Shown: positions 1-5,815 of the stretch, in pieces
Layout: each line of letters starts with the position of its first letter
Position numbering within the stretch: the first letter of the stretch is position 1
Assembly (NCBI GenBank): GCA_038211295.1
Contig: JBBQVS010000128.1
Location: 1 to 6,497, forward strand
Reading direction: 5' to 3'
Length of the DNA: 6,497 bases
Origin: JBBQVS01 sp038211295
GTDB taxonomy: Bacteria > Chloroflexota > Ktedonobacteria > Ktedonobacterales > Ktedonobacteraceae
Program-made: the position numbers and the translations under genes
The notes under the pieces: generated by a model
What the model was told of the DNA's origin: nothing
Databases searched by the model: none
What the model saw: only the letters and a program-made list of their open reading frames with translations

Positions 1-195
1 GAAAGAAAGAGGGTGCGTAGGGACAGGGAAAACGTGCGCAAGGCTCGGAGACGTTTCGACATTCAGAGAACTCCATTCGGTATGAGAGGTTCACGAATAA
101 CACACAGGTCGTAGCAACGACATCCAGAGCATAGCACAGGGACAACGGGGAATGCAAGCACAACAATACACATCGGAGAGAATTTGTAACGGGAG
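1..195. other. Left-edge region with no supportable gene
   Basis: I see no convincing coding region. The plus-strand reading frame starting at base 1 is open only to a stop near base 111 and gives an Arg/Lys-rich peptide resembling no family I know. On the minus strand, short open stretches lack ATG starts with a ribosome binding site, apart from one of 28 codons. The first 60 bases of the plus strand are purine-rich. This could be intergenic DNA or the decayed end of a gene lying further left. Confidence 0.5.
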
Positions 196-196
196 A

Positions 197-315
197 CAAG
201 ACCCGCGCGGCCCGTGTATAGTAGGGACGGGGGCTTGCCCCCGTCCCTGCGGGAATCAAGAACCGCGCGGCAAAGCAGCGCGGTTGTATATATGGTAGGG
301 AACGGGAGCTTGCCC
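197..315. repeat. Two tandem diverged copies of a GC-rich hairpin repeat
   Basis: Copy 1 (197-240) and copy 2 (257-315) share the same order of blocks: CAAGA, then CCGCGCGGC, then GTATA, then GTAGGGA, then GGG..GCTTGCCC. Copy 1 ends in a strong hairpin (223-248) with an 11-bp stem and a CTTG loop. Copy 2 has an extra hairpin (261-285, 8-bp stem AACCGCGC/GCGCGGTT) inserted in its first half, and a decayed version of the GGGC-TTG-CCC hairpin (303-316). Alternating perfect hairpins in intergenic DNA are typical of REP- or MITE-like repeats. No T-run follows the stems, so they are not obvious terminators. Whether the family is dispersed in the genome cannot be seen here. Confidence 0.7.
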
Positions 316-319
316 GGAG

Positions 320-502
320 CTATCCGAACAGAGAAGACTTTTCCTTGTTCATCAGCACTTCACGGACAAAGAGTGGAATGAGAATCGCGTGCGAACTGAG
401 TGCGATGCCCCACATGACAAGTGTAGCAATGTTTGCGGGGTGGCTATAGATATGTTGGTTGTCGCTCACGTGTGAGCGAACCTTTTGTAGTGTAGAGGCC
501 AT
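320..502 (-). CDS. Small single-pass membrane protein (60 aa), unknown function
   Basis: I do not recognise this protein. The start is the ATG whose first base is 502, chosen because an AAGGAG ribosome binding site (508-513) lies 5 nt before it; the frame stays open further upstream but without a comparable site. Residues 1-24 are polar (MASTLQKVRS at the front, then His- and Asn-rich). Residues 25-46 are a continuous hydrophobic stretch beginning IATLVMWGIAL and ending IPLFV, which suggests one transmembrane helix with a His near its middle. The tail (47-60) is charged and includes REVLMNKEK. The stop abuts the hairpin repeat. It is transcribed divergently from the arginine operon. A chance ORF is possible, but the ribosome site plus the helix argues for a real small gene. 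Confidence 0.55.
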   Translation of the reverse strand: MASTLQKVRSHVSDNQHIYSHPANIATLVMWGIALSSHAILIPLFVREVLMNKEKSSLFG

Positions 503-556
503 TGTATCTCCTTCATCGCGATAAGCGGATAGTGATTGTATATTTTTGTATATCAT

Positions 557-585
557 AGTATAAAAGTTCATCGTATCCCTATAAG
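557..585 (-). promoter_or_regulatory. Weak candidate promoter for the small membrane protein
   Basis: Reading the minus strand, TATACT (562 to 557) matches a sigma-70 -10 box at five of six positions. Seventeen nt upstream of it is CTTATA (585 to 580), which matches the -35 consensus at only three positions. This would give a leader of about 50 nt before the start at 502. The surrounding DNA is AT-rich, so chance matches are easy. Confidence 0.3.
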
Positions 586-631
586 CACGGCACAGGAAGG
601 TAGGTAGTTTCATTTTTGGTACAAAACGACA

Positions 632-661
632 TTGACAAACCGATACGTAACCTGTTATGCT
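632..661 (+). promoter_or_regulatory. Sigma-70 promoter of the T-box/arginine operon
   Basis: A perfect -35 box TTGACA (632-637) is followed after 18 nt by TATGCT (656-661), with TG at 653-654 giving an extended -10. Transcription would start near 668, just before the structured T-box leader. No other good promoter lies between here and the first argG start, which agrees with one transcript carrying leader plus operon. The consensus-like -35 suggests strong initiation, with control exerted later by termination. Confidence 0.8.
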
Positions 662-667
662 TAACAC

Positions 668-1049
668 ATCAAGCGATTTGATGAAGACTGACCCGCGTTG
701 AACGAAAAAAGTATGAGTGAGGCTCCCAACAGCGATCCGAAGTCGGTGAAAGTTCGGAATGGGCAAGCGCACGCAGAACGCCTTCGGAAGCGGTTGACCG
801 AAGAAAGCACTTACGCTTGTGAGTGCAAGTAGGACAGATGGATGGTTTCCATGCAGCAGACAACCAGGAAAGTGGTCTTCCTGCTCTTGCTCCTCTGGTG
901 TAGTAAGAGTGGTTTACAAAGCATGTGAACGCTTCGTTCGAGGCGTGAAGACAAGTAGGGTGGCACCACGGGCCGTGTCAGGAGCAGCAATACTTTTTGC
1001 ATCCTGCGCTCTCGTCCCTTCGATGTTCTGGAAGGGTCGGGAGTTTTTT
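668..1049 (+). ncRNA. T-box riboswitch leader, probably tRNA-Arg responsive (specifier CGC)
   Basis: The T-box sequence at 957-970 (AGGGTGGCACCACG) differs from the consensus AGGGTGGNACCGCG at one fixed position. The antiterminator folds exactly as in the family: AGGG (957-960) pairs with CCCT (1016-1019), ACG (968-970) pairs with CGT (1013-1015), and TGGCACC (961-967) bulges out to bind the tRNA acceptor end. TGGC predicts a G discriminator base. Stem I has a lower helix 693-696/790-793, a kink-turn-like internal loop, helix 703-706/783-786, a specifier loop with AGTA (710-713) facing GAA (776-778), an upper stem 714-728/760-775, an AG bulge AGCGA (731-735), and a distal hairpin 737-741/753-757 with GGTG in its loop. 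The codon after GAA is CGC (779-781), arginine. Further hairpins lie at 807-826, 865-883 and 929-946 (Stem III-like). The identification as a T-box is firm. The specifier register is less so, because C rather than the usual A follows it. Confidence 0.92.
1009..1049 (+). terminator. Regulated intrinsic terminator of the T-box leader
   Basis: The arms 1009-1021 and 1031-1043 pair over 13 positions with one T-G wobble and one T-T mismatch, closing a 9-nt loop, and six T residues follow (1044-1049). The left arm contains 1013-1019, the same bases that pair with the T-box in the antiterminator, so the two structures exclude each other. Termination would be the default, relieved when uncharged tRNA stabilises the antiterminator. 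Confidence 0.88.
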
Positions 1050-1097
1050 GTTTCCCGCCTCCTTCCAATGTTCATATCGTTGAAGGAGTACAGCACA

Positions 1098-2399
1098 ATG
1101 ACGACCAATGTTACCAGCAGCACGAACAGTAGCAACACAACCAGTAGTCCTCTCGAACTCGCGCTCCAAAAGATTTCCTCCGTCGATGTGCCGCAAGGCA
1201 AAACTATCGCGATTGCCTATTCTGGCGGTCTCGACTCGACGCTCTGCGTCAAGCTCTCCGAACAAAAATACCACGCCAAACAAGTCATCGCGATTAGCGT
1301 TGATGTCGGGCAAGGGCAAGAGGAGATCGAGCAGGGCATTCAACGCGCGGAACAACTGGGCATCACGCCTATTATTCTGGACGCGAAGGCAGAGTTTACG
1401 CAGCACTGGCTCACCAAAGCCATTCACGCGAACTCTGACTACAATGGCTACCCTGTCTCTACCTCTATGACGCGTCAGCTTATCGCGGGCAAGATTGCCC
1501 TGAAGGCTCTTGAGCTTGGGTGCGATGCCTTGATGGAAGGCTCAACTGGCAAAGGCAACGACCAGTACCGAATGCACAATGTTTTCAGCATGTTCGCCCC
1601 CGGCGTCTCCGTTTTTGTTCCCGTGCGCGACTTCGATCTGACACGTGGTGAGGAGCAGCTTTTGATGGAACACTTCGGAGTTCCGGTTGAAGAACTGATC
1701 GCGGGTGGTGACGACAAAACTATGTGGTGTCGTTCAATCGCGAGCGGCGGTATTGGGCTTGACACGGTACTACCTGACTCAATCTGGATGTGGTTGACAC
1801 CCCCTGCAAAGGCACCCAATACGCCCACGACGCTCAAAATGACGTGGCAGAATGGTCTCCCCGTCGCGCTGAATGGCGAGACACTCCCGCTTGACCAGAT
1901 TATCGAGCACCTGAACGTTGTAGGTGGCGCGAACGGTATCGGGAAAATCGACATCTTCGAGGACGGCATCATGGGCCTCAAATCACGCGAAATCTACGAG
2001 GCACCCGCCGCGACAATTCTGCTCAAAGTGCATCGCGACCTCGAACACTATTGCCTTACCAAAGAAGAGATACAACTCAAGCAGCAGATGGACGCGCACT
2101 GGTCACGCATGGTCTATCACGGCGAATGGTTCCACCCGTTGAAGAACGCGGTTGACGCCTTTATTGCCAGCACCCAGACGGCGGTCAATGGCGAGTACGT
2201 CATCGAGTTGTACAAGGGCAACATCGATATTGTATCGCGAGCATCCACAAGCGGCCTCTTCTTTCCCGACGTGCGCTCAATCAACAGCGCGAGCTTCAAT
2301 CAGAAGGAGTGCGCTCCCGCCGCACACCTGCGCGGCATTCCCTACGAACTGATTGCGCGGCGCAACAAGGATGCCGGACTCGTACAAGAGAAAGTGTAG
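1098..2399 (+). CDS. argG: Divergent argininosuccinate synthase paralog (first of two)
   Basis: Argininosuccinate synthase joins citrulline and aspartate using ATP, in the cytoplasm. The ATG at 1098 (433 aa) is chosen because AAGGAG (1083-1088) lies 9 nt upstream; the frame is open back to 819, but that part is the T-box leader. Residues 2-17 form a Ser/Thr/Asn-rich tail absent from the second copy. The ATP pyrophosphatase loop is SGGLDS (42-47), followed by SVDVGQG (67-73) and the substrate loop STGKGND (149-155) with Arg158. Late motifs include GLKSREIYEAP (293-303). Aligned to the copy at 3813-5075, the conserved SPYS block reads IAGG, so a citrulline-contacting Ser becomes Gly204, the RSVE Glu becomes Ala215, and the LEDPW..PPEE block is replaced. 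Ser213, Glu288 and Tyr300 are kept. Catalysis looks possible, but substrate handling may differ. The family assignment is sure; the exact role is uncertain. Confidence 0.85.
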   Translation: MTTNVTSSTNSSNTTSSPLELALQKISSVDVPQGKTIAIAYSGGLDSTLCVKLSEQKYHAKQVIAISVDVGQGQEEIEQGIQRAEQLGITPIILDAKAEFTQHWLTKAIHANSDYNGYPVSTSMTRQLIAGKIALKALELGCDALMEGSTGKGNDQYRMHNVFSMFAPGVSVFVPVRDFDLTRGEEQLLMEHFGVPVEELIAGGDDKTMWCRSIASGGIGLDTVLPDSIWMWLTPPAKAPNTPTTLKMTWQNGLPVALNGETLPLDQIIEHLNVVGGANGIGKIDIFEDGIMGLKSREIYEAPAATILLKVHRDLEHYCLTKEEIQLKQQMDAHWSRMVYHGEWFHPLKNAVDAFIASTQTAVNGEYVIELYKGNIDIVSRASTSGLFFPDVRSINSASFNQKECAPAAHLRGIPYELIARRNKDAGLVQEKV

Positions 2400-2403
2400 G
2401 CAC

Positions 2404-3813
2404 ATGACCAAACTGTGGCAAAAGGGCTACCGTTTGAATGAGCAGATTGAGAGCTTCGAGGCGGCGCAAAATAGCCTCCTCGACGCTCGCCTTGTACGCC
2501 ATGATGTGTGGGGGTCGCTGGCACACGTCGCGATGCTCACACACATCAACATTCTTACGGAGAGCGAACATCAGACATTGAAGAAAGCTCTACAAGATAT
2601 TTTAGAGCTAGAGGCGCACCACGAATTTGAAATTGCTCCCTCGGACGAGGACGTACACACCAGTGTCGAAAATCACCTTGCCATCACCACGGGCGCGGCA
2701 GGCAAGAAAATTCACATGGCACGTTCCCGCAACGATCAAGTGCTGGTAGACCTACGTCTCTATGGTAAAGAGCAACTTCATATAGTCGCGGAGAAATTGT
2801 GTGTATGTGGGAAGGCGATGCTGACGTTCGCCGATCAGCACGCGCAGGTTCCGATGCCGGGCTACACGCACATGCAACGGGCGATGCTCTCGTCGGTTGG
2901 CCTGTGGGCGGCAAGTTTTGGCGAGGCCCTGCTGGACGATGAGCAGCTTCTGACGACGGCGTATGCGCTCAACGATCAATCGCCGCTTGGCTCTGCGGCA
3001 GGGTACGGCGTGCCTATCGCGGTTGACCGCCAGTACGCCTCTGACTTACTGGGCTTCGCTCGTGTGCAAAACAACGTGATCTATGCTCAAAATAGTCGTG
3101 GCAAGGTTGAGGGGGCGATTGTACAAGCTCTCACGCAGATTATGCTGGATTTAAGCAAGTTCGCGCAGGACATTCTACTGTTCTCGACAGTTGAATATGG
3201 TTTCTTCTCCATTCCGCAGGAGCTGTGTACCGGTAGTAGCATCATGCCGCAAAAGCGCAATCTGGGCGTGATGGAACTGGTTCGTGCCCGCGCACAGACG
3301 ATGCTCGCCCTACAACAGCAGATACTGGGTATTGTCACGGGCCTGCCAACGGGCTACAACATGGATTATCAAGAGACAAAACGCCCGTTTATGGAGGCAC
3401 TCGACCTTGTGCAGGATAGTCTGGAAATCTGCACACTTGTGATAAGCAATATTGGCGTCAATATAGATCGCCTGCTCGCGGCATGTACCTTCGAGTTGTT
3501 CGCGGCGGATCGCGCCTACGAACTCGCGATTGCCGCGAACCTACCCTTTCGCGATGCGTACCGTATCGTGGGGGCGGAAGTCACGGCCCAGCTTGATCGT
3601 CACAAAGCCTTTCCCGTCGAGAGTCAGGAACAGCTTGTCACGCGCCTACAGGCTCGAAATCACCTTGGTGGCGCGGGTAATATTGGTATCGCGCAGGCGT
3701 TGGAAAAAGTAGAACAGGCGCGAGTACGCTGGCACGAACGTACAACCGTGTTCGACACAACGATAGCATCATTAGTCGATGTACCTGTAAAGCAGCTTTT
3801 AAAGGAGCAATAA
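2404..3813 (+). CDS. argH: Argininosuccinate lyase
   Basis: This cytoplasmic enzyme of the fumarase/aspartase superfamily splits argininosuccinate into arginine and fumarate, the last step of arginine synthesis. The chosen ATG gives 469 aa, near the usual 455-470, and opens MTKLWQKG, like the family MKLWGGRF start. Motifs in order: DEDVHTSVE (81-89), ARSRNDQV (106-113), GYTHMQRA (153-160, catalytic His156), SPLGSAAGYG (193-202), and the signature loop GSSIMPQKRN (277-286) carrying the catalytic Ser. The loop continues LGVMELVRAR where most family members have PD after the Asn. The gap from the upstream argG stop is only 4 nt and no clear ribosome site precedes the start, so translation is probably coupled. 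An earlier in-frame TTG at 2353 lies inside argG and is unlikely. The neighbours on both sides make its substrate. Confidence 0.95.
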   Translation: MTKLWQKGYRLNEQIESFEAAQNSLLDARLVRHDVWGSLAHVAMLTHINILTESEHQTLKKALQDILELEAHHEFEIAPSDEDVHTSVENHLAITTGAAGKKIHMARSRNDQVLVDLRLYGKEQLHIVAEKLCVCGKAMLTFADQHAQVPMPGYTHMQRAMLSSVGLWAASFGEALLDDEQLLTTAYALNDQSPLGSAAGYGVPIAVDRQYASDLLGFARVQNNVIYAQNSRGKVEGAIVQALTQIMLDLSKFAQDILLFSTVEYGFFSIPQELCTGSSIMPQKRNLGVMELVRARAQTMLALQQQILGIVTGLPTGYNMDYQETKRPFMEALDLVQDSLEICTLVISNIGVNIDRLLAACTFELFAADRAYELAIAANLPFRDAYRIVGAEVTAQLDRHKAFPVESQEQLVTRLQARNHLGGAGNIGIAQALEKVEQARVRWHERTTVFDTTIASLVDVPVKQLLKEQ

Positions 3814-5075
3814 TGGCAACAGTTGTACTTGCTTATTCGGGTGGTCTGGATACCTCGGTTGCCATCCACTGGATTAAAGAGAAATATAACCTCGACGTAA
3901 TCGCGCTGACGATTGACGTGGGCAACGAGCGCGACCTGCCCGCGATTGCTGACCGCGCCCTCCAGATTGGCGCGGTCAAGGCACTGGTCGTCGATGGACG
4001 CATAGATTTCGTGCGCTACTTTGTGTGGCCCGCGCTTCAGGCAGGAGCGATCTACGAGGGGCAGTATCCGTTGGCGACGGCTCTGGCGCGTCCACTGATT
4101 GCGCGGTTGCTGGTCGAGGTCGCGCGTGCCGAGGGCGCGGTAGCAGTCGCGCACGGGTGTACCGGCAAAGGGAACGACCAGGTACGCTTCGATGTCTCGA
4201 TCAACACACTCGCGCCCGACCTGAAAATTATCGCCCCCGTTCGCGAGTGGAGTATGACGCGTGACAACGAGATAGCCTATGCCACAGAGCATTCCATTCC
4301 GATACAAGTCACCAGTGCTAGCCCGTATTCAGTCGATCAAAACCTGTGGGGGCGTAGCGTCGAGTGTGGCATTCTGGAAGACCCGTGGGCGGAACCGCCG
4401 GAAGAGGTCTATGCGTGGACGGTCAACCCCGACAGTACAGAGCAGAGTGGCCCAACCTACGCCGAAATCACCTTTCAGTATGGCATTCCTGTCGCGCTCG
4501 ATGGCGAAGAGATTGACGGCGTAACGCTGATCGAGTCGTTGAACAAAACGGCGGGCCGCTACGGTATCGGGCGAATTGACCACATCGAAAATCGGCTTGT
4601 CGGCATCAAATCGCGCGAGGTCTACGAGGCACCGGGGGCGGTTGTGCTGCACAGCGCACACCAAGCTTTGGAGAGCCTTACGTTGAGCCGCGACCAGACG
4701 CGCTTCAAAGAGAGCATCGTTTCGGAATATGCGCGGCTCATCTACAACGGACAATGGTACAGCGCGTTACATCAGGACCTCGCCGCCTATGTGCAAAGTA
4801 CACAACGCTTCGTGAGCGGCACCGTGCGGATGAAGTTTTCGCGCGGACATTGTGCCGTGGTCGGGCGCAAATCAGAGCATTCGCTGTACAATCATGGCCT
4901 CGCAACTTACGACAGTGGCGACCAGTTTGACCACAACGCCGCGCTTGGCTTTATCAAGTTGTGGGGTTTGCCGCTCACCACGCAGGCACAGGCGCAATTG
5001 TTGCCCTCAATTGGTGTCGAGGGAAACCTGCTGAACGGCGGCGGCAAGATTATCAAATCGCTGGGGAAAGAATAA
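3813..5075 (+). CDS. argG: Argininosuccinate synthase, canonical bacterial type
   Basis: It makes argininosuccinate from citrulline, aspartate and ATP, feeding the lyase encoded just upstream. The 420 residues match the usual length of about 400 plus a short tail. Features: P-loop-like SGGLDTS (9-15), YPLATALARPLIA (85-97), CTGKGNDQVRF (116-126), SPYSVDQNLWGRS (170-182) with both conserved serines (173, 182), LEDPW and PPEE (188-197), RIDHIENRLVG (254-264), and KSREVYEAPGA (266-276). All substrate-binding positions I know for the family are present. Its ATG overlaps the argH stop by one base (TAATG), and AAAGGAG (3801-3807) lies 5 nt upstream, inside argH, which implies coupled translation. 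The Gly-rich last 20 residues lie beyond the usual end. It is presumably the housekeeping enzyme, with the first copy a paralog. Confidence 0.95.
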   Translation: MATVVLAYSGGLDTSVAIHWIKEKYNLDVIALTIDVGNERDLPAIADRALQIGAVKALVVDGRIDFVRYFVWPALQAGAIYEGQYPLATALARPLIARLLVEVARAEGAVAVAHGCTGKGNDQVRFDVSINTLAPDLKIIAPVREWSMTRDNEIAYATEHSIPIQVTSASPYSVDQNLWGRSVECGILEDPWAEPPEEVYAWTVNPDSTEQSGPTYAEITFQYGIPVALDGEEIDGVTLIESLNKTAGRYGIGRIDHIENRLVGIKSREVYEAPGAVVLHSAHQALESLTLSRDQTRFKESIVSEYARLIYNGQWYSALHQDLAAYVQSTQRFVSGTVRMKFSRGHCAVVGRKSEHSLYNHGLATYDSGDQFDHNAALGFIKLWGLPLTTQAQAQLLPSIGVEGNLLNGGGKIIKSLGKE

Positions 5076-5082
5076 CCTGAGT

Positions 5083-5138
5083 CTCAATCACGTCCGTCGC
5101 TTAGAACGTGGCGGACGTGATGAGTCTGCTAGTATTTT
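5083..5138 (+). terminator. Hairpin between convergent argG and apt
   Basis: ATCACGTCCG (5087-5096) and CGGACGTGAT (5112-5121) form a perfect 10-bp stem, extended inward by four pairs including two wobbles and outward by CTC/GAG with one bulged A. It sits about 10 nt after the argG stop. On the plus strand the nearest T-rich tract (ATTTTAT, 5132-5138) begins only after a spacer of about 10 nt, so it is an imperfect intrinsic terminator for the operon. On the minus strand the hairpin directly follows the apt stop but lacks a T-run. It probably serves both genes. Confidence 0.6.
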
Positions 5139-5653
5139 ATCAGTGCGAACACATCGTGACCTTTGAGATGGTCGCGGCCTTTGAGGAAGCCCAGTTCCAC
5201 CAGAAAGGCGATACCCGCGATATGCCCGCCGAGCTTCTCCACCAGCTCAATTGACGCCGCGACCGTGCCGCCCGTTGCCAGCAGGTCGTCAACGATAAGC
5301 ACGCGTTCGCCTGCTTTGATAGCGTCTTTGTGTATCTCGACGACATTGGTGCCATACTCAAGGGCGTACTCGACGCTGACCGTCTCGTTGGGCAGCTTCC
5401 CAAATTTGCGAACAGGCACAAAGCCGCAACTCATACGATACGCCAGAGGCGCACCGAAAATAAAACCCCGCGATTCCACGCCAACGACGGTCTGAATACC
5501 CGCATCCGTGTAATGGGCGGCGAGCTGGTCTATCGCGGCATGAAAGGCGGGGCCATTCTGTAACAGAGGAGTGATATCTTTGAATAGCACTCCCTGTTGC
5601 GGAAAATCTTGTACATCGCGTATCAGGTCTTCGAGCCTAAGATCAGGTGACAT
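5129..5653 (-). CDS. apt: Adenine phosphoribosyltransferase
   Basis: It converts adenine and PRPP to AMP and pyrophosphate, salvaging purines in the cytoplasm. The 174 aa fit the family (about 170-183). Visible motifs: DFPQQGVLFKDITPLL (16-31), VVGVESRGFIFGAPLA (56-71), the RKFGKLP loop (82-88), EYALEYGT (95-102), and the PRPP-binding motif VLIVDDLLATGGT (118-130) with its two Asp residues. The ATG (first base 5653) has GAGGAG (5669 to 5664) 10 nt upstream. It converges on the arginine operon and shares a hairpin with it, but has no obvious functional link to it. The leader of about 110 nt contains alternative hairpins, one covering the ribosome site. Xanthine phosphoribosyltransferase is the nearest alternative, but the ESRGF and RKxGKLP motifs favour Apt. 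Confidence 0.95.
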   Translation of the reverse strand: MSPDLRLEDLIRDVQDFPQQGVLFKDITPLLQNGPAFHAAIDQLAAHYTDAGIQTVVGVESRGFIFGAPLAYRMSCGFVPVRKFGKLPNETVSVEYALEYGTNVVEIHKDAIKAGERVLIVDDLLATGGTVAASIELVEKLGGHIAGIAFLVELGFLKGRDHLKGHDVFALIKY

Positions 5654-5663
5654 GAGCGGTGTT

Positions 5664-5719
5664 CTCCTCTATCTCTATTCAGGCGATAAGAGAGGGACAG
5701 TCATGCATTCATCGCCTGA
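5664..5719 (-). promoter_or_regulatory. Alternative hairpins in the apt leader, one covering the ribosome binding site
   Basis: In the apt mRNA, TCAGGCGAT (5719 to 5711) and ATCGCCTGA (5687 to 5679) can form a perfect 9-bp stem with a 23-nt loop. A competing stem pairs CCTCT (5695 to 5691) plus ATC (5687 to 5685) with GATAGAGG (5673 to 5666), which overlaps the GAGGAG ribosome site. Because the two share 5685-5687, only one can form fully. This could be a translational switch or, at DNA level, an operator. Both pairings are visible in the sequence, but function is inference. Confidence 0.4.
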
Positions 5720-5732
5720 CATATCCCCTCCC

Positions 5733-5745
5733 CGTACAATGTACG
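5733..5745. repeat. 13-bp palindrome in the apt leader
   Basis: CGTACAATGTACG is a perfect inverted repeat with 6-bp arms around a single central base. It lies about 20-30 nt downstream of the likely apt transcription start, a position where a dimeric repressor could block transcription. I do not recognise it as the site of a known regulator. Confidence 0.4.
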
Positions 5746-5769
5746 ATGTGTGTTGCTATTCCGTTGTGC

Positions 5770-5798
5770 AGTATACGCCAGCATACTTGCGAGTGCAA
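5770..5798 (-). promoter_or_regulatory. Candidate promoter of apt
   Basis: On the minus strand TTGCAC (5798 to 5793) is followed after exactly 17 nt by TATACT (5775 to 5770), a five-of-six match to the -10 consensus; the -35 shares only TTG. Transcription would start near 5763, giving a 5' leader of about 110 nt. It lies just past the mscL stop, so apt can be expressed independently of mscL. Confidence 0.45.
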
Positions 5799-5815
5799 GG
5801 GAAATACTCCGCTTG

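Noticed and set aside
223..248. Strong hairpin as a terminator for the small membrane gene
   Set aside because: No T-run follows on either strand, and the hairpin belongs to a repeated block.
777..779. AAC (Asn) as the T-box specifier
   Set aside because: The usual specifier-loop pattern places GAA or GGA just before the codon, which makes CGC the better reading, and the downstream genes make arginine. It is kept as the main alternative.
819..1097. 93-codon N-terminal extension of the first argG
   Set aside because: It lies entirely within the T-box leader and its terminator, resembles no protein, and a good ribosome site precedes the ATG at 1098.
1475..1981. Minus-strand reading frame of 168 codons inside the first argG
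   Set aside because: It is antisense shadow of a conserved gene, with low-complexity Ser/Pro content and no recognisable domain.
2353..2403. Earlier TTG start for argH
   Set aside because: It overlaps argG, adds residues with no family similarity, and the ATG at 2404 gives the expected N-terminus.
3660..4307. Minus-strand reading frame of 215 codons across the argH/argG junction
   Set aside because: It is the antisense of two well-supported genes, shows no family motifs and has no promoter or ribosome site.
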